DNA from: Diplonema japonicum
Lineage: Eukaryota; Euglenozoa; Diplonemea; Diplonemida; Diplonemidae
Direction of reading: 5' to 3'
Length of the DNA stretch: 64,000 bases
NCBI GenBank assembly: GCA_964019335.1
Contig: OZ025651.1
Coordinates: 248,001-312,000 of the forward strand
Both the position numbers and the translations under genes were made by a program. This document shows, piece by piece, positions 51,999 to 62,070 of the stretch. Under the pieces are notes generated by a model. That model was not told the DNA's origin and ran no database searches. It saw only the letters and a program-made list of their open reading frames with translations. Every line of letters starts with the position of its first letter. Within the stretch, counting starts at the first letter, position 1.

Positions 51999-53057
51999 TC
52001 AAACTTCGGCGAGTTTTCTATCCCTTGGCATGAGCTCGTTCATGCAGAAGATCCTTCCAGCAGGCGGGGTAGGGCACTCGTGGTCGGAGGCTTTCGGAGG
52101 TTGCTTGGAGTAAAGCACAACACTGGCTGCCGCGAGTGAAGTGGCGAGCGCTGTCTTGAAACCCAGACCGACACCGAAGAGGAAGAACGCGAAGAACGTG
52201 TCCACAAAGATCTCCATGGCAGAGGCTATGGTCTTCTTCACGCTGTCCAGGTGCTTAATAAATATAGACGTGACGATCCCGATGGAGGAAAGGATCAGGA
52301 TGATGGGAACCGTGAAGATGACAATGCTCCCGCTGAAGAGGCTTTCGAAGCTCGAGAGGCTCGGAGAGCCCCCCTTGTACAGGGGGAACAGAACAAAGAC
52401 CCATAACACGTTCACGATGAAACTGTGAATGTACATAAAAATATTCTGGAGGTTCACGCCAGCTGTTCCTTTCTCCTTCAGAAGGTACTCATTAACCACA
52501 GACGAGAACACCCCGCATGATATCTGCATTGCAATCAACAGAGTTGAGTACACCGAAAGGCTCATCCCGTCCTTCGGCAGTTCTTCCGATGAGGCACCGC
52601 TTTTCTGTATCATGCAAGCTGCAGTTAACATTGCAATGGCAGACCACTGGTACCAGTTCAAACCCTTTCCTACAGTGAAACACCAAAACACACCTGTCGC
52701 CGGGAGCCGCATTTGCATCAGCACCACATATGTCACAGGGTCGATCACATGTAGAATCAAAAATGTCAGATTGTCATAAACCACGTACGATGCTGCCGGT
52801 AGGAAGTACTTCAAGAACAACACCTTTTCGCTCTTCGCCTGTTCCACGAGTTCCTTGAAGCTCCCGTCGCTGCGCAGGTACATCCCGACCGCCATCGCAA
52901 GCTTCACCAAGCACACCACAATGAGCAAGGCTGTCTGGTCATAGCTAATATGGTTCCTCTGCGACCCATATACGGTCAACCGCAGCGTGCTCCACAACGC
53001 CATATACAGCACGAAGATGCCTTTCTTCACCGGAGTATCCAGCCCAAGAAGCGCCAT
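51999..53057 (-). CDS. Nucleotide-sugar transporter, SLC35A-like
   Basis: 352 residues with about ten hydrophobic helices along the length, the usual size for SLC35 transporters. It shows family-typical segments: NLTFLILHVIDPVTYVVLMQ (helix 3-4 region), MRLPATGVFW, and SCGVFSSVVNEYLLKEKG followed by NLQNIFMYIHSF, a pattern characteristic of the UDP-sugar/CMP-sialic acid (SLC35A) branch. It would exchange a nucleotide sugar for the nucleoside monophosphate across the Golgi or ER membrane; the specific sugar cannot be read. The ATG at 53057 follows a pyrimidine-rich leader. Its presence near glycoprotein and glycosyltransferase genes is suggestive. Confidence 0.9.
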   Translation of the reverse strand: MALLGLDTPVKKGIFVLYMALWSTLRLTVYGSQRNHISYDQTALLIVVCLVKLAMAVGMYLRSDGSFKELVEQAKSEKVLFLKYFLPAASYVVYDNLTFLILHVIDPVTYVVLMQMRLPATGVFWCFTVGKGLNWYQWSAIAMLTAACMIQKSGASSEELPKDGMSLSVYSTLLIAMQISCGVFSSVVNEYLLKEKGTAGVNLQNIFMYIHSFIVNVLWVFVLFPLYKGGSPSLSSFESLFSGSIVIFTVPIILILSSIGIVTSIFIKHLDSVKKTIASAMEIFVDTFFAFFLFGVGLGFKTALATSLAAASVVLYSKQPPKASDHECPTPPAGRIFCMNELMPRDRKLAEV

Positions 53058-53418
53058 TTTCCCCTAGTCTACCAACCTTTTTTTTTTAAATATTGTCGTT
53101 AGGGGCTGAAGAAATATATTGTGAAAAAAATAAAAAAAACTCAAAGTACAGGACAAGCCCCCCGCTAGAGGGCCGCCCCCAAAAAAAAGAAGAAGAATAA
53201 AAGAAGAATAGGAAAGAAACATGGCGTTCACACACTTGTTTGTGAGGCAGGGAGGGGGTTTGTGCATCACTTACTCTATTGTGTACTGTTCTCCGGTTAC
53301 ATGTTTTTTCCCCCCCTCCCTCTTCTTTTTTTCTTATCATTAGTTATCAGACAGAAAAAAAAGGGGGGGGTTGTTTAGAGATCGGCGAATCGTAGTATTG
53401 CGTTTCGACTCTTTTCTT
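53058..53418. other. Intergenic low-complexity spacer
   Basis: About 360 bp between the transporter start and the HEATR5 stop. It has A-rich and G-rich runs on the plus strand (pyrimidine tracts in the transcribed direction). The small minus-strand frames here lack coding character. No gene seen. Confidence 0.6.
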
Positions 53419-53467
53419 TCACTTGAATGCGCTCGCGTTGATGCTGAGACGGCTTGGTCGGTGCTGT

Positions 53468-53499
<32 letters not shown>

Positions 53500-56400
53500 T
53501 TGTTGCTGCGCGGCTGCAGCCGACATCTGTGAACGAAGCTGCGCGACGGTTTCAGGGGACAGAGAGGGCATCAGATTCTTGAACATGGTCTGGAACTTTT
53601 GCACGACCTCCATGAGGCACCTCCCCAGCGACAGCGCACGCGACACGCTCTTCGTCGCACCTGTGCTGAGAGCAGCGATGGCTGCAGAGACCACCGGCTG
53701 CATCTCTGCCTCGTCCAAGTAGCATGCTTGCAGGGCAAACACCGACATGATCAGCAGCTTCGCTCCCCCTATAACGACGGTCGTGGCCTCCTGCGATTCC
53801 CCCTCGTCACTAGACACCACAGCGCCGCCTATAGCAACACCCAGCAAGCAGACGTCTTTGACGCCGTTCTTGAACACGTCCTCCTTCGCGATCTGCACCA
53901 CGCCTGTCATTCCTTCAATCATGTCCTTCATCTCGACGGGCGACTTGTCGAGTGTTTCACAGGCACATGCTTCCAGAACGCTATTCGCCCCCCTGGTGAT
54001 ACTGATGTATGCCGTGTGCGCCAGGCCTAGCACGTACCACGCCACAGCCCCCGAAGGAGGGCTGCTGCCGAAGGTTCCAATGAACGCCAGCAGGCACTCC
54101 AAGGTGTCCACAGACTGCTGCTCGTCGCACAGCTTTCTGAACAGCTCAGTGGCGATGGTTTTGCTCGCTGCCAGCAGCTCGGTGTTTACTGACAATAGAG
54201 AACGCTTGATAGCCTCGAGCAGGAACGGCAAGAATGCGGGACCAGCGGATGTGAGGGACTTCATACAAGAGATAGCTGGCTGAGGAGAAGCAGAGTCGAC
54301 TGCGAGCTGAGCAGTGCCTGCAAATGAAGAGAAGCACGTGTCGCATCTGCTGAGCAAGGCAGCCACTGTGCGAGACAAAATGGCACTAATATCCGACGCG
54401 ACAGGTTGCTGCTGCGACTGGTGGAGCAGGAGCAGCAAGCACTTCACAAGGATTGCATGTTCCGTTGCTGATAAGCTCATGCTCCTCTCGTGCAAGACAT
54501 ATGCAAGAGCTCCCGTCTTCTCGCCGGCAACTACACCATTTTCCAAGCTCTTCTGCACGGCACCAAGGATAGCACCTGTCTTGCCCTTCTCAGCATCTTG
54601 CAGCATCTGTACTGCAAGTCCCGTGATGAGGTCACCTTGAGTGGTATCGCTGGATGCTATGCACAGCAGGCTGTATGCTTCCGTCTGTAGTTGCTTCGAG
54701 AACATACATTGACAACATACCTTGTAGTACGGCAGCAGCATCATCTGCGGTGCTTGCCGCGTTCTATCGATCAACGTCCACCCGCTCAGCATCCCTGACA
54801 AGATACCCAGCTGCCGCAGCATCCCAGCGGCCTTTGATCGAAGCTGTATTGTCGTGGGGCAAAGACATCACGACATACCCCTTGTATATCAATGGTTGAA
54901 TCTTCTTTGGTGCCCTCACGCAAGAAATTCAGCACAGCTAGAGGTAAGGATTGATTAGAAGCAGCTAATGTTGAGAGTAACCGGGGAGCCATGGCGCCGT
55001 CTTCCCGTTGTGCCTGTGTGAAGATGGAAGTAGGGAACACAATATACCTGCAGTGCTGTTGCAGCTTCTACAATTTTGCAAACGCTTGAGATCAGTCCCA
55101 GCTTTGCAAGCTCGTCGGTAGTGTGCTCGTTGTACCGCTTGGCAAGAACGGCGATCTGCAGCGGTGTGGTGTGAAATATGTGACATACCAAGCCGGTCAT
55201 AGAAGCGACGGGCATGATGTGGCTGTTGATCAACTGCGAAGCAAGATCAGCAGCGGCAGCCCGCACTGCACCATGGTTTGTGGGCTCAAGTCCTTGTCGC
55301 ACGGAGGAAGTGAGCTGAGCCTGGAAGTTGACGAGGATGGAGTTCTGCTTGAGGGAAGGGTCGAGCGTTTCGTCGCGGTAGTCATGAGTGGAGTCCTGTA
55401 TATCTTGGAAGAGGTTCACAATGCACTCAAGGCAGTGAAGGCCATGTGCACTCAGTGACGCGCATAGACTGTCAGATGAAGCGACGAGACTGATCTTGTG
55501 CAACCTATCCAGGTGCTTTATCAGCCACGTACCGGCTGGTTGCGCACAATCTTGCAGATCCTTCAGCAATGTCCATAGCAACTTCGTTGCCACTGCCTTG
55601 GTGACCATCCTGGAGGGCGTCTTTTCGGCAGTGGGTGACGGAGTGGGTGAAACCGACACACTCTCCTCTTCGTCTTCATCGTCTCTGCTTGTGGGTTCCA
55701 TGTCTTCTGCAATACGTAACTTTTGCGTCACTTGCTGCTCTACTTCTTCTATCCACTCGATGGCGCGCGACCTTGCCTGCTCATCGGCGGGATTGCTGAG
55801 AAGCTGTTTCGACGTGTCTTTCAGTATGATCATCGCCGACTCGTACAGCATGCTACTAAGGTCACCTCCTTGCCTGCTCCCCACAGCGTCTATCAAGTGA
55901 AACAGGTGGCGTGGTCCGAGTTCATGTGCAGCACTCTCGCTGTCGTGGCTGCAGATTATTTGAGTCAGTTCACACAGAACACTGAAGTCCTTGCTAATCA
56001 TAGCGTCACCCTGAGGAGTATCCAGGCTATTCAGTTCATTGATGGCCTCCCCCAGCATCGCGGACACATTGATTCGCAGCTTCTTAACGGCGCCGGTCTT
56101 GATAAGATGCGATAGGACGCGTCTAAACTCGGACTTCACAAGTCTGTTGCTCGAAGCGAGTCCCTGCAGAAGGATGAGTCGAGCAACCTTCACCACCTGC
56201 GTCGCAGGGTCCAACTCGACGCCTAGGGAGTCTGTTACACCCTTCACAACGCGGCCTAAGGTCAGCATGTAGGCTGTCTCCGTGTTTACCTCCGACATGT
56301 CACTGCTGACTGCTGCCTTCGTGATTATCTTCTCTGCCGCTACAGACATAGCTACCGATGCGCACGGAACGAGGCCCTGGCCAGCCGATTCGGCAACCCT

Positions 56401-59352
56401 TGCGAGTGCCGTCATCACATAAGGGATAGACGACACAGTTGGCTCTGTACTTTTGCTTTTTTGCAACGTATCACCGCACCTGGCCAGTTTCATGAGATAC
56501 GAAAAGCTCAAACTGAGGATGTCTGCCCTTCCTTGCGGATCGTGTGCATGAAGGGCACCCATGCAGTGCGCCAAGGCTGCAGCTTCCGCGCCCTTGGCCT
56601 TGGCCAGTGAGCTGGCAAGGTAGGTGTCCACAGGGTCATCCATCTTCCCTGCTAAACCTGCCGCAATGCCGATTATCTCAGCACCAGCGCATCGCGTCAA
56701 GTTGCATGCCGTCGGGAAAACCACCTTCGCAAGGATGATAGCGTCCTTCACAATCTGTTTCAAGTCGCTGTCGTCACTCCAGTACACCTCCTTGCATGCG
56801 TGATGCTTGGAAGCAGTCGTAAGCGCAGCAAGAACAGCAGATGCGATGTTTAACTGCGTCTTCTTCAGCTTGCTGCTGACCTTGTTGTATTTGTCGACAG
56901 TGCTTTGCATGTTTACACGCATTTTTTCCATGACACTTTTTTTGTTCCCTTTGCCTTGCCGTGCGAAGACGACGCTGAAACAGCTGATGGCGCTATTCAG
57001 GAGCTCGTTTACCACAGGCAGCCTCCAACGCTCGTGCATCAATGGTCCTTCGTTGGGCACAACAGGGTGGCTCACAACCTGGAACCAATCACTGACCTCG
57101 CAGGGGATCAGGTCTATCGTGTCCAACGTTTGAATAACATCGGGCGTCAGGGAGTGCGGGCTGATGATCACTGGGGGCAGGGCGTCTTTAAGTTGTGTGG
57201 GCAGCAACGTAGACGCAACCTGTAACTGAGAAAGCACGCTAATAGTGCCCACACAAGCTTTCATCACTGCTACGTAAAGGGATGCGCTCGTGCTCTGTTG
57301 CGGCAGGAGCCGAACAACCTCGTAAGCCAACATGCGTGATCTGCACAAGATCCCCTCCAGTCTATCGTCAGTCCAGCTGATAGACTTGTGGTAAAGAACC
57401 TCAACGGTGTTTTCCAAAGCAGGCACGAGGTCGGCATGGAGGGAGTTCGCTAAGGACTGCACCGAGCTCCCACTCGAATGTGCAAACCTCAGCACTGCTA
57501 AGAGCGCCATCAGCGCACTGCTCTTTGACCGGAACACAACACATGCCTCCTTTGCTGACGATGGTATATCACGCCCCTTAAGCACCATAGACAGCTTTTG
57601 GGTAAAGGGAACTAAGGACTCTTTGAGTCCCTTGAAGCCACAGCAGCACGCAAGGCATGTTTCGAGCAAGCAAGCCAGCTCTAGCTTGAGCTGGGGGTCG
57701 ATGGGAACTGTGCCTTTGGGGCCTTTCTTAGTGTCTTGCTGGGCTGTATAAGGGGGCTGTGGGAAGGCTACGCTGCAGAGCTCGGTTAGCTGAAGCTTCA
57801 TGGACTGGTTGGCCTTCAAACTGTCGCGGGGAAGGATGGAGAGGAGGCAAGTCGCAGCGCCGAACATGCTCCTGATGGCCTCGTGGTCGCATGGCGTGCC
57901 AACGGCGCACAACGCATTACCCGAATGGTGGATCAAGACGCTTATGAAGAGCTGGCAATCTGTGTCATGCAGCGTGGGTACCAAGGAGCACAGCGTGGTC
58001 ATGGCAAGGGCGCAGTCCACGCGCTGCCTCATGATACCCGTGGCTGCACCGCATGCAAGAAGTGCTCGAGAGATCTCTTCGTGTAGATGCTCAACTGCCT
58101 CAGCGCCGAGCTGCATCATCAAGTCAGGGAGGCAGTACAGGCACGCAAGAGGGATGGCGTCCAGCTTTTCCCTGTCGGCGGGCTTTGCCGCTATTTTTGC
58201 TGTGAGTTCTTGCAGAATCATGATTCTGGCCTGCTCACTGCCGCAAGCACCTGCCCAAGAGCTGATAGCCGCCCCTACGCATCTAGCAGCGTGCAGCACC
58301 TCTGCGTCAGTCGCCCCCGTCAATGGGCTCTTGCCGCTCGCGTCGCTACATAAGAAGCTGAGAAGTTGAGAAGTCATTTCCTTCGGTGCTGCGATGGCTG
58401 CCTGTCCGCATTTCTGCAGGAACAATGAAGCTGTAGCAGCGGCCGCTTCCCTCATTGTAGCGGGGGGCGTGAAGTGCTGTCGCAGGTGGAGCATGCCCTG
58501 AGAAAGGCCGCCAACATTCGCCTTCTTCTTCGAGCTCAGAATGGACTTCTTGGTCTTCTCCTTTCCCCGACCGTAGCGGTGTTTGTCAAACCCTGCATGC
58601 AAAATCCTGGCCAAGGCTTCCGTCGCCGCTGCACGTGCCGCTGGGTGGGTGTCGGATAGCCCCTTGTAGCATGACTCGGTGAGTGTGTCGCTGAATACGG
58701 CAGCGTAGCCAATGCATTTGTAGCCAGAAGTACGGACACTGGGGTCTTTGTCCTTGACAGCCTTGGAGCACTGTTTGAAACATTTATGATCACTCTTGAG
58801 ACCTTGGGCGGTGCCGATGACAGCGGGGAGAGACACTGCCAGACAGGAAGTGATAACATTCATGATACTGACGCGGGAGAGCCAATCCGGGTACTTATCT
58901 ATGGAGGGGAGTACGGCACAGAGGGAGTCGAGGTGTTTGGAGCCGATAGTGCCTGCAAGGCCGCGCTCTTGGATGGAAAAGAAGACGCCATGGATGACCT
59001 GACACGTGGTGTTCAGAACGGCTGGGTTGGAGCTGTTGCTGCCAGTGCTCAACACGTCAAGGAGTGCCTGATACCCTGCTGTCGTGGTCCCAACGTCTAA
59101 CCAGTTCCACATGTGGAATAGCACCTTCTTCAGCGACTGTGCTGCTCCAAACGAAGTTCCTTTCTTTAGCAGCTCCACTCCGGCTTTCAACACGTGCTGC
59201 TGCACCCTTGCGCATTCCGGCTGGCTCCCGTTCTCTAACGCGTCAGAAAGCTCGTCCAACGCACACACCAAGTTCAAGTCGTTGCCCACATCGCTTTTTT
59301 CGTTTACCTTCTTCGTCACTCGCTGTGCCGCCTCCTCCACAGACACACTCAT
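53419..59352 (-). CDS. HEATR5: HEATR5/Laa1-family HEAT-repeat trafficking protein with two short introns
   Basis: Exons 59352-55048, 55013-54879 and 54843-53419; introns 55014-55047 (34 nt) and 54844-54878 (35 nt). Splicing gives 1,954 residues, near the ~2,050 of animal HEATR5B. The whole length is HEAT-like helical repeats. A diagnostic stretch is LTRCAGAEIIGIAAGLAG, followed by a GHS/ALAHCMGALHAH-type helix and YVMTALARVAESAGQGLVP (residues ~860-980), which parallels the conserved core of HEATR5A/B, yeast Laa1 and plant SWEETIE. These proteins act with AP-1 and clathrin in trans-Golgi/endosome traffic. The C-terminus has a polyglutamine tract of about 16 and then a basic tail. A TCTTCACACAG-type acceptor and phase-0 junctions support the splicing. 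An alternative acceptor 12 nt downstream in intron 2 would also keep the frame. Confidence 0.88.
53465..53512 (-). repeat. CAG/CAA repeat coding polyglutamine
   Basis: A minus-strand run of CAA and CAG codons encodes about 16 consecutive Gln near the C-terminus of the HEATR5 protein, next to an Ala-rich stretch. The CAG part is pure over several units, so length variation between alleles is likely. Confidence 0.85.
54844..54878 (-). other. 35-nt cis-intron 2 of HEATR5
   Basis: GTATGT donor and AATACAG acceptor, phase 0, joining DIQG to LRSKAAGMLRQLG. An in-frame alternative AG 12 nt further on would give a 47-nt intron. The 35-nt form fits the size of the others. Confidence 0.78.
55014..55047 (-). 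other. 34-nt cis-intron 1 of HEATR5
   Basis: GTATAT donor and TTCACACAG acceptor, phase 0, after the residues ATALQ. Its length (1 mod 3) and that of intron 2 (2 mod 3) together restore the original frame, consistent with both being real. Confidence 0.82.
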
Positions 59353-59481
59353 GGTCCTCTTGTGTACTCTGTGGTGAGTGTTATAAAACTTGACAAAACT
59401 TTGACAACATAGAGCACTTGAATTTGCCGGTCGGTACTGGTATTAAAAAAAATCCGGAATTGTTTTTTCTCCCCCCCCAAG

Positions 59482-60081
59482 TTAGTAGCAAGTCGGAAGA
59501 TCGCCAATACAATACCCTGGGTCCGCCTTACAAGTGGCGGTGGCGGGGTCCCAGAGGCATTCCTTGCGAATGGTACAAGAAGATCCATCCTGCAAACTGC
59601 ATTGTGTGTCGGTGGTGTCCCACAAAGTGAAATGCCTTGCGATTCCTGAAGGGCGTATGGTGTTGATGGAGGAAGGGGCCGCAGTAAAGAAGAAAAGTTG
59701 TGCGGGGACAGGAGTGCCAGGTGTTGTGGGGTGGTAGGTAGGAGTGCACGCTAAGGGCTTCCAGTCAAGTAGCGGTAGAATCACCAGAAGGTTACCTTCT
59801 TCGGCTGTTTCACAGTGTTCCTCTGGACACTCCCACAGTGCTGCCATGAACCTGCAGCTCACTTCACGCTCCTCACAGACAAGATCGATTTTCCCCACTG
59901 GGTCCTCCCCAGGTACGTAGCCGGTGGTACCATTGCCGTACTCAGGCAGCCCTTCCCATTCACCTGCACTCCCCGCTACCCTTTCCCCCCACACTACTTC
60001 TTCAAGGAAGCCAGTGGCCTGCACCCGTTTGTGTGCAGTGTTGGAACAAGTAATGGAACAAAGCAGTGTAAATAAAGCCAT
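59482..60081 (-). CDS. Small secreted Cys-rich protein, function unknown
   Basis: 199 residues from the ATG at 60081 (MALFTLLCSITC), which starts a signal peptide of ~22 residues. The mature chain has about twelve Cys, arranged in two clusters (~70-95 and near the C-terminus), suggesting disulfide-stabilised small domains. The C-terminal block reads CSLQDGSSCTIRKECLWDPATATCKADPGYC, similar in spacing to Cys-rich extracellular modules. No TM helix is present. A run of about 30 A (T in the transcribed direction) lies immediately upstream of the start and would serve as the pyrimidine tract. I do not recognise a family. Confidence 0.75.
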   Translation of the reverse strand: MALFTLLCSITCSNTAHKRVQATGFLEEVVWGERVAGSAGEWEGLPEYGNGTTGYVPGEDPVGKIDLVCEEREVSCRFMAALWECPEEHCETAEEGNLLVILPLLDWKPLACTPTYHPTTPGTPVPAQLFFFTAAPSSINTIRPSGIARHFTLWDTTDTQCSLQDGSSCTIRKECLWDPATATCKADPGYCIGDLPTCY

Positions 60082-60083
60082 TT

Positions 60084-60119
<36 letters not shown>

Positions 60120-60592
60120 ATTGTTTTATAAACCTGAGAAAACTGAAATTGAAAGAAATGGCCAACGGCTCAAAAGATATTTAAAAAAAAGGGTTTCTTG
60201 TTATTAAAATAGTTAAAAAGGGTGCCGGGAGGGAAGGGACATGGAAACGCCCGTCAAAAAAAAAAAAAAAAGAATATAAAAATAGCTAGATGACGAAGGG
60301 GTTAACTAGGGTGAACTCAAAGTCAAAAAGAAATATATGAGTTAAAAGAAGTCTTTGTGAGACGCCCTTTTGTTCTCACCTTCTAAGAAAAGAAAAAAGA
60401 GGAAAGAAAGGACGAAATCCTACTTGAAGGACAGCCTCTTTGGTGCGGTGTGCAGAGGGTGTGTAAATAGAAAGAAGGAAGAAAAACTCGATAAAATTTT
60501 CAGTGTGCATGGGTACTCACTGTTGTAGGGGGGGAAAGAATTCACTATGATAGGAACGTAGTGGTTAGCAACGGCCCACCGTGGTGGCGTGC
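60082..60592. other. Spacer with long poly-A runs; possible extra exon of the next gene
   Basis: Contains about A30 at 60087-60116 and A15 near 60256. From 60420 to 60596 a minus-strand frame is open (reading PPRWAVANHYVPIIV) and could be a further exon of the small gene upstream; otherwise no gene is seen. Confidence 0.4.
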
Positions 60593-60766
60593 CTACCTTA
60601 TGATGCACCCCTTTTGGGGTCGTTCCCTGCTACCCACCGTAGTGCCTAGCTGTCGTTCATATCTTCCAATCCTTTCTTTCCGATAATCTTCTCTCAGTCC
60701 TTTCAGCTTGGTCGCCGTCAGCCCCGACGCAAACAGGGCCCAAAAAAAAAAAAAAAAAAGAGACAT
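60593..60766 (-). CDS. Candidate small membrane protein, 3' structure unresolved
   Basis: Tentative. A strong trans-splice acceptor (CTCTTTTTTCAG, AG at 60798-60799) is followed 31 nt on by the ATG at 60766. The frame reads MSLFFFFFWALFASGLTATK, where a T18 run supplies five Phe, and then a basic helix (GLREDYRKERIGRYERQLG). It ends at a TAG at 60593-60595, 57 residues. The hydrophobic start could be a signal anchor. The coding-like frame from about 60596 downward suggests that an intron rather than the TAG ends this exon: a 41-nt GT-AG segment (60597-60637) or a longer one with a CTAAC branch-like element both fit. The homopolymer makes the exact frame sensitive to sequencing error. Confidence 0.42.
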   Translation of the reverse strand: MSLFFFFFWALFASGLTATKLKGLREDYRKERIGRYERQLGTTVGSRERPQKGCIIR

Positions 60767-60797
60767 TTAAGGGTACCTGCGGTATGTGGCAGGACGC

Positions 60798-60815
60798 CTG
60801 AAAAAAGAGAAGTTA
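60798..60815 (-). promoter_or_regulatory. Probable spliced-leader acceptor of the small gene
   Basis: Minus strand TTCTCTTTTTTCAG with the AG at 60798-60799, about 31 nt before the ATG at 60766. It is a textbook polypyrimidine-AG acceptor. Confidence 0.5.
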
Positions 60816-60912
60816 AAAAACAAAAGTTAAGGAGAAGAATAATGAGTTTCTTTCTTTCTTTCTTTTTTAACGCCCTTTTTTAAGCTGAAAAACTTTTTTT
60901 TTTTTACGAACA

Positions 60913-62070
60913 TTACACAGTGCCAGTGTGGCGGTACTTCGCCAAGCACAACCCTACAATGACCGACACCAATAGTACATAAGCCATCGCAAGCTTCGTT
61001 TTCAGCAGCTCCTTCCCTTGCGTGAAGTACAACACGTACCGCTGCCGCCTTCTATGCGCTTCCATCATCTTACTAGCCTCTTGAACAGCGGCTTCCTTAG
61101 TAATCTGAAGGAAAGGATAGGTAGGGGATATGCCACAGTAAGGTGCAAAGAGACCATCCACATCTTCGGAAAGAGACAGAAATTCCGAGACCCATTTGAG
61201 ATAGTTTTGTTTATCATGCTTGATGAGAAGATACGCGGCGACGGAGTAGCAAAGAGCGTCCTCTCTGGAGAGGATATTTTTCAATCGTAGAACAGTGTCG
61301 GTGCTGGGCAGGGATTTCGACAGGATGGCAAGCTCTGCAGGGAGGTAACACCTCCCGGAATGCTCGGCCAGTGCGGGTGAGATAACCGCAGCCGTGTGGT
61401 CCCGTAGGTAAATGGCCACAATGTTGTTCTTCTTGCATAGTTTGGAGAGGTTCAGATTGGTCGCCGAACGAGCGTTGTCCGTGTGGAAGGCCTCGAAGTC
61501 GTCCATCATGGCATACAAATCGTCTTTTGTTGGAACGAACTGAATGCAGTACTTCCACTCCACCCCCAGCATGTCCTTTTCACAGGGTTTTCCAGAATGT
61601 TGGATACACAATGCCTTTTCCATGAGTTTTAAAGCGGCGGTTGTGAGGAATGCGGACCTGAATGGTAGCATGAGGTCGCGCATCCACTCTGCGGAGTCGG
61701 GTTCTGCGAGTTTTGGGTTTTTCGAGGTGATTCCCTTGAGTAAGGCTTCCTTGTTCTCCCCCCCTCTTGCTGTGTCGTGGATGAAGTTGTTTACATCGCT
61801 CGGGCACCATTGGGTCGCAAAGCCACGTTCAGGGAGAACCATTGTGGCCGTCATCCTCCATACTCTCTGGTTGAAGACTTCCATCTCCATGACCTTGTCG
61901 AAGGTTTCGCCCACAACGCCGCCGACGCCGCTTTGTTCCTGGCCCCATCTTCGGAAAGCCTTGCGGGCTTCACGTTTTGCACCATCGGTGTCCAACCAGA
62001 GGAGTTTTAGTTTTTCCCGTTTGTCTTCTGACACCGCTTTCAGTGCGTTGGTCATTGAGGCGTTTTCCAT
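60913..62070 (-). CDS. Tail-anchored protein of unknown function
   Basis: 385 residues from the ATG at 62070 (MENASMTNALKAV). The open frame extends further upstream only through homopolymer-coded Phe/Lys runs that belong to the leader. The body is mostly alpha-helical by composition, with conserved-looking segments (WLDTDGAKREARKAFRRWG, VEWKYCIQFVPTKDDLYAMMDDF, SREDALCYSVAAYLLIKHDKQNYLKW). A single hydrophobic helix at the extreme C-terminus (LAMAYVLLVSVIVGLCLA) with a basic flank makes it tail-anchored, with the body in the cytosol, in the ER or mitochondrial outer membrane. No signal peptide. I do not recognise the family. A (TC)n tract at 62220-62245 upstream would feed its trans-splicing. 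Confidence 0.75.
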   Translation of the reverse strand: MENASMTNALKAVSEDKREKLKLLWLDTDGAKREARKAFRRWGQEQSGVGGVVGETFDKVMEMEVFNQRVWRMTATMVLPERGFATQWCPSDVNNFIHDTARGGENKEALLKGITSKNPKLAEPDSAEWMRDLMLPFRSAFLTTAALKLMEKALCIQHSGKPCEKDMLGVEWKYCIQFVPTKDDLYAMMDDFEAFHTDNARSATNLNLSKLCKKNNIVAIYLRDHTAAVISPALAEHSGRCYLPAELAILSKSLPSTDTVLRLKNILSREDALCYSVAAYLLIKHDKQNYLKWVSEFLSLSEDVDGLFAPYCGISPTYPFLQITKEAAVQEASKMMEAHRRRQRYVLYFTQGKELLKTKLAMAYVLLVSVIVGLCLAKYRHTGTV

